From NCBI GenBank assembly GCA_903831635.1, contig CAIKYN010000250.1:1-8277 (forward strand): a DNA stretch of 8,277 nt, in the 5' to 3' direction. The translations under genes and the position numbers were made by a program. The DNA is from an uncultured Spartobacteria bacterium (lineage in GTDB: Bacteria > Verrucomicrobiota > Verrucomicrobiia > Chthoniobacterales > UBA6821). Positions 6,635 through 8,277 of this stretch are shown piece after piece (position 1 is the stretch's first letter; the number at the start of each line of letters is the position of its first letter). A model generated the notes under the pieces. It ran no database searches. It worked only from the letters and a program-made list of their open reading frames with translations, and was not told where the DNA came from.

Positions 6635-6661
6635 TGGATTCGAACTAAAGGTTCGAATCCA
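6635..6661. promoter_or_regulatory. Perfect 11-bp inverted repeat upstream of hsdM
   Basis: TGGATTCGAAC (6635-6645) and GTTCGAATCCA (6651-6661) are exact reverse complements around the 5-nt loop TAAAG. They lie 49 bp before the hsdM start and 95 bp after the secA stop. Each arm contains TTCGAA. The GGTTCGAATCC arm looks like a tRNA T-loop with half its stem, but neither strand gives a matching 5-bp T-stem or acceptor. It could be an operator, an RNA hairpin ending or protecting the secA transcript (there is no T-run), or an attachment-site relic. The symmetry is certain and the role is not known. Confidence 0.5.
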
Positions 6662-6664
6662 AAG

Positions 6665-6698
6665 CACTCTATCAGAGAGACGGGACGTAGAGTGTCTC
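6665..6698 (-). other. Overlapping inverted repeats, possible RNA pseudoknot
   Basis: CACTCTA (6665-6671) pairs with TAGAGTG (6688-6694) across 16 nt. GAGAC (6677-6681) pairs with GTCTC (6694-6698) across 12 nt. Each stem has one arm in the loop of the other, which is the topology of an H-type pseudoknot if one shared base (6694) is left to a single stem. A separate 5-bp stem, CTCAG/CTGAG (6717-6721 and 6726-6730), reads as a GAAA tetraloop on the minus strand nearer to secA. Short stems like these arise by chance, so this is only a candidate for the secA 3' end or the hsdM leader. Confidence 0.2.
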
Positions 6699-6755
6699 AG
6701 GCTCTATATCTTTTCCCTCAGTTTCCTGAGTTCCTGATTTTCGTGTATTCCCCCG

Positions 6756-8277
6756 TCAAGCCGTCCGGCCGCAGCAAGACTTGAACTTCTTGCCCGACCC
6801 ACACGGGCAGGGGTCGTTGCGGCCAGCAGTCACCGGGGATTTTCTGACAGGTGCCTTCTGCATGGCCTGCTCAAAAGCCGACTGGGCAGCGGACGGTACA
6901 GGTGCCTGGGTGGTGTCAGCCGTTCCCTCATTTGCCCCGAGGTGTCCCTCGGAACCGAGCAGATCTTTCTGCATGAGATGACGCGGGAGGGAAGCGAGGA
7001 GTTGCTCGAAAGCCTGGAGATTGGTCGTGCTGCGGAAGAGGTTGTTCAAGACCTCGTTCTTGATGCTCTCCATGAGCTCCACGAACATGGCGTAGGCCTC
7101 GGTCTTGTACTCGGTGAGCGGATCCTTCTGGCCGTAGGCGCGGAGGTAGACGGCCTCGCGGAGTCCGTCCATGGCGTAGAGGTGCTCCTGCCAGAGGCGG
7201 TCGACGGCATTCAGGATGACATACTTCTCAAGTCCGGAGCGGGCGGCTTCGTCCTCGATCGCGGCCTTGCGGTCATAGGCCTCGACGAGTGTCTTCGCCA
7301 GCCACTCGCCGTTCTCCTCCATGTCGCGGGTCTCGAAGGCGCACTTTTCCTTGGTCAGGCCGACGGGGAAGGTGGAGTTCACCCACTGGAGAAGTCCTGC
7401 GACATCAGGCTCGGAATCGCTGCTCTCGGTCGTGAGGAAGGCGGCGACTTTCTTCGGCACGACTTCATTGATGACTTCGTGGATGAGTACGCGCGGATTC
7501 TCAGAATCCATGACCTCGTTGCGATAGCCGTAGATGACCTCGCGCTGTTGGTTCATGACATCGTCGAACTCGAGGGTCCGGCGGCGCATGAGGTAGTTCC
7601 GCTGCTCGACGCGCTTCTGAGCGGTCTCGACGCTCTTGTTGAGCCAGGGATGCTCGAGCTCCTCGCCCTCCTGCATTCCGAAAGTCTCCATGATCTTGGT
7701 CATGCGGTCAGCGGCGCCGAAGTTACGCATAAGATCATCCTCAAAGCTGATGTAGAAACGGGAACGGCCCGGATCTCCCTGACGGGCGCAACGGCCGCGC
7801 AGCTGGCGGTCGATGCGGCGCGACTCGTGGCGCTCGGTACCGAGGACGAAGAGTCCTCCGAGTTCGGAGACGCCCTCGCCGAGTTTAATGTCGGTACCAC
7901 GGCCAGCCATGTTCGTCGAGATGGTGACGGCCCCTCGCATACCGGCGCGTGAGATGATCTCGGCCTCCTGCATGTGGAACTTGGCATTCAGCACGGTGTG
8001 GGGAATGTGTTCGCGCTTGAGCATGCGGCTCAGGACTTCGGAGGCCTCGACGCTGGCGGTACCGACAAGGATCGGCTGGCCACGGCCATGGGAGGCCTTG
8101 ATCTCCTCGATGGCGGCGGCCATCTTCTCGCGGCGTGTCTTATAGATGCGGTCATTCTCGTCGAGACGGGCGACGGGACGGTTCGTCGGGATGACGGTGA
8201 CGTCGAGTCCGTAGATGTCGTGAAATTCGTTCGCCTCGGTCTCGGCCGTTCCGGTCATGCCACCGAGCTTCTCGTAG
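6756..8277 (-). CDS. secA: Protein translocase ATPase SecA, C-terminal 506 residues (5' part outside the window)
   Basis: SecA drives preproteins through the SecYEG channel in the inner membrane with ATP. The frame is open to the window edge and begins YEKLGGMTGTA, a SecA motif near the start of nucleotide-binding domain 2, so roughly the first 40 percent of the protein is missing. VGTASVE, NMAGRGTDIKLG and RQLRGRCARQGDPG follow in order, then SFEDDLMRNFG and the conserved helical scaffold stretch NYLMRRRTLEFDDVMNQQRE. The end is a variable linker and a zinc-binding SEC-C tail with CPCGSGKKFKSCCG, where Cys-Cys replaces the Cys-His of E. coli. In motif VI, Cys-Ala (7785-7790) stands where many bacteria have Ser-Gly. 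This core gene marks the chromosomal edge of the restriction locus. hsdM follows in the same direction after 169 bp, so read-through is possible. Confidence 0.97.
   Translation of the reverse strand, partial: YEKLGGMTGTAETEANEFHDIYGLDVTVIPTNRPVARLDENDRIYKTRREKMAAAIEEIKASHGRGQPILVGTASVEASEVLSRMLKREHIPHTVLNAKFHMQEAEIISRAGMRGAVTISTNMAGRGTDIKLGEGVSELGGLFVLGTERHESRRIDRQLRGRCARQGDPGRSRFYISFEDDLMRNFGAADRMTKIMETFGMQEGEELEHPWLNKSVETAQKRVEQRNYLMRRRTLEFDDVMNQQREVIYGYRNEVMDSENPRVLIHEVINEVVPKKVAAFLTTESSDSEPDVAGLLQWVNSTFPVGLTKEKCAFETRDMEENGEWLAKTLVEAYDRKAAIEDEAARSGLEKYVILNAVDRLWQEHLYAMDGLREAVYLRAYGQKDPLTEYKTEAYAMFVELMESIKNEVLNNLFRSTTNLQAFEQLLASLPRHLMQKDLLGSEGHLGANEGTADTTQAPVPSAAQSAFEQAMQKAPVRKSPVTAGRNDPCPCGSGKKFKSCCGRTA

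Noticed and set aside
6590..6700. tRNA gene in the secA-hsdM gap suggested by GGTTCGAATCC
   Set aside because: On neither strand do the five bases before the T-loop pair with the five after it. No acceptor stem with CCA and no anticodon arm could be built. It is kept only as an inverted repeat and possible relic.
6942..7952. Forward open frame of 336 codons opposite secA
   Set aside because: It is the complement of a well-conserved SecA reading frame and shows no family signature.
1..8277. CRISPR array, insertion sequence or phage genes
   Set aside because: No regularly spaced repeats, no transposase or integrase motifs and no terminal inverted repeats with target duplications were seen on reading both strands.

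Overview
The window is a fragment of a GC-rich bacterial chromosome holding one complete Type I restriction-modification locus. The locus lies between a core gene (secA) and the end of an unrelated gene. The SecA fragment carries a helicase motif VI reading GRCARQGDPG. I associate this with the Planctomycetes-Verrucomicrobia-Chlamydiae group, and from memory I would guess Verrucomicrobiota, but this is a low-confidence placement without a search.

Layout, left to right. Bases 3-179 (+) are the last 58 codons of an unidentified protein. Bases 180-266 are a convergent intergenic gap with three small inverted repeats. Everything else is on the minus strand, so transcription runs from right to left: secA 3' part (6756-8277), a structured 169-bp gap, hsdM (5105-6586), hsdS (3942-5108), a 232-bp AT-rich gap, a Fic-family gene with a C-terminal winged helix (2642-3709), and hsdR (267-2642).

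How the genes work together. HsdM and HsdS form the sequence-specific adenine methyltransferase, and HsdR adds the ATP-driven translocase and nuclease. hsdM and hsdS overlap as ATGA, so modification is translated as one unit. fic and hsdR overlap as TGATG, so restriction is coupled to Fic. The two pairs are separated by a gap that holds a plausible extended -10 promoter, overlapped by a 6-bp-arm palindrome, just before fic. The DNA therefore looks like two transcription units: an M-S unit and a Fic-R unit. Fic has a complete catalytic motif, a complete class II inhibitory motif and a putative DNA-binding domain. It could act as an autoregulator that controls when HsdR appears, as a toxin-like guard, or both. 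This is the most interesting hypothesis in the window and it is untested.

Other points of interest are three tandem four-cysteine repeats inserted in HsdR, AT-rich target-recognition domains in hsdS set against GC-rich conserved spacers, and a perfect 11-bp inverted repeat in front of hsdM that resembles a tRNA T-arm. No CRISPR array, insertion sequence, rRNA or intact tRNA was seen.
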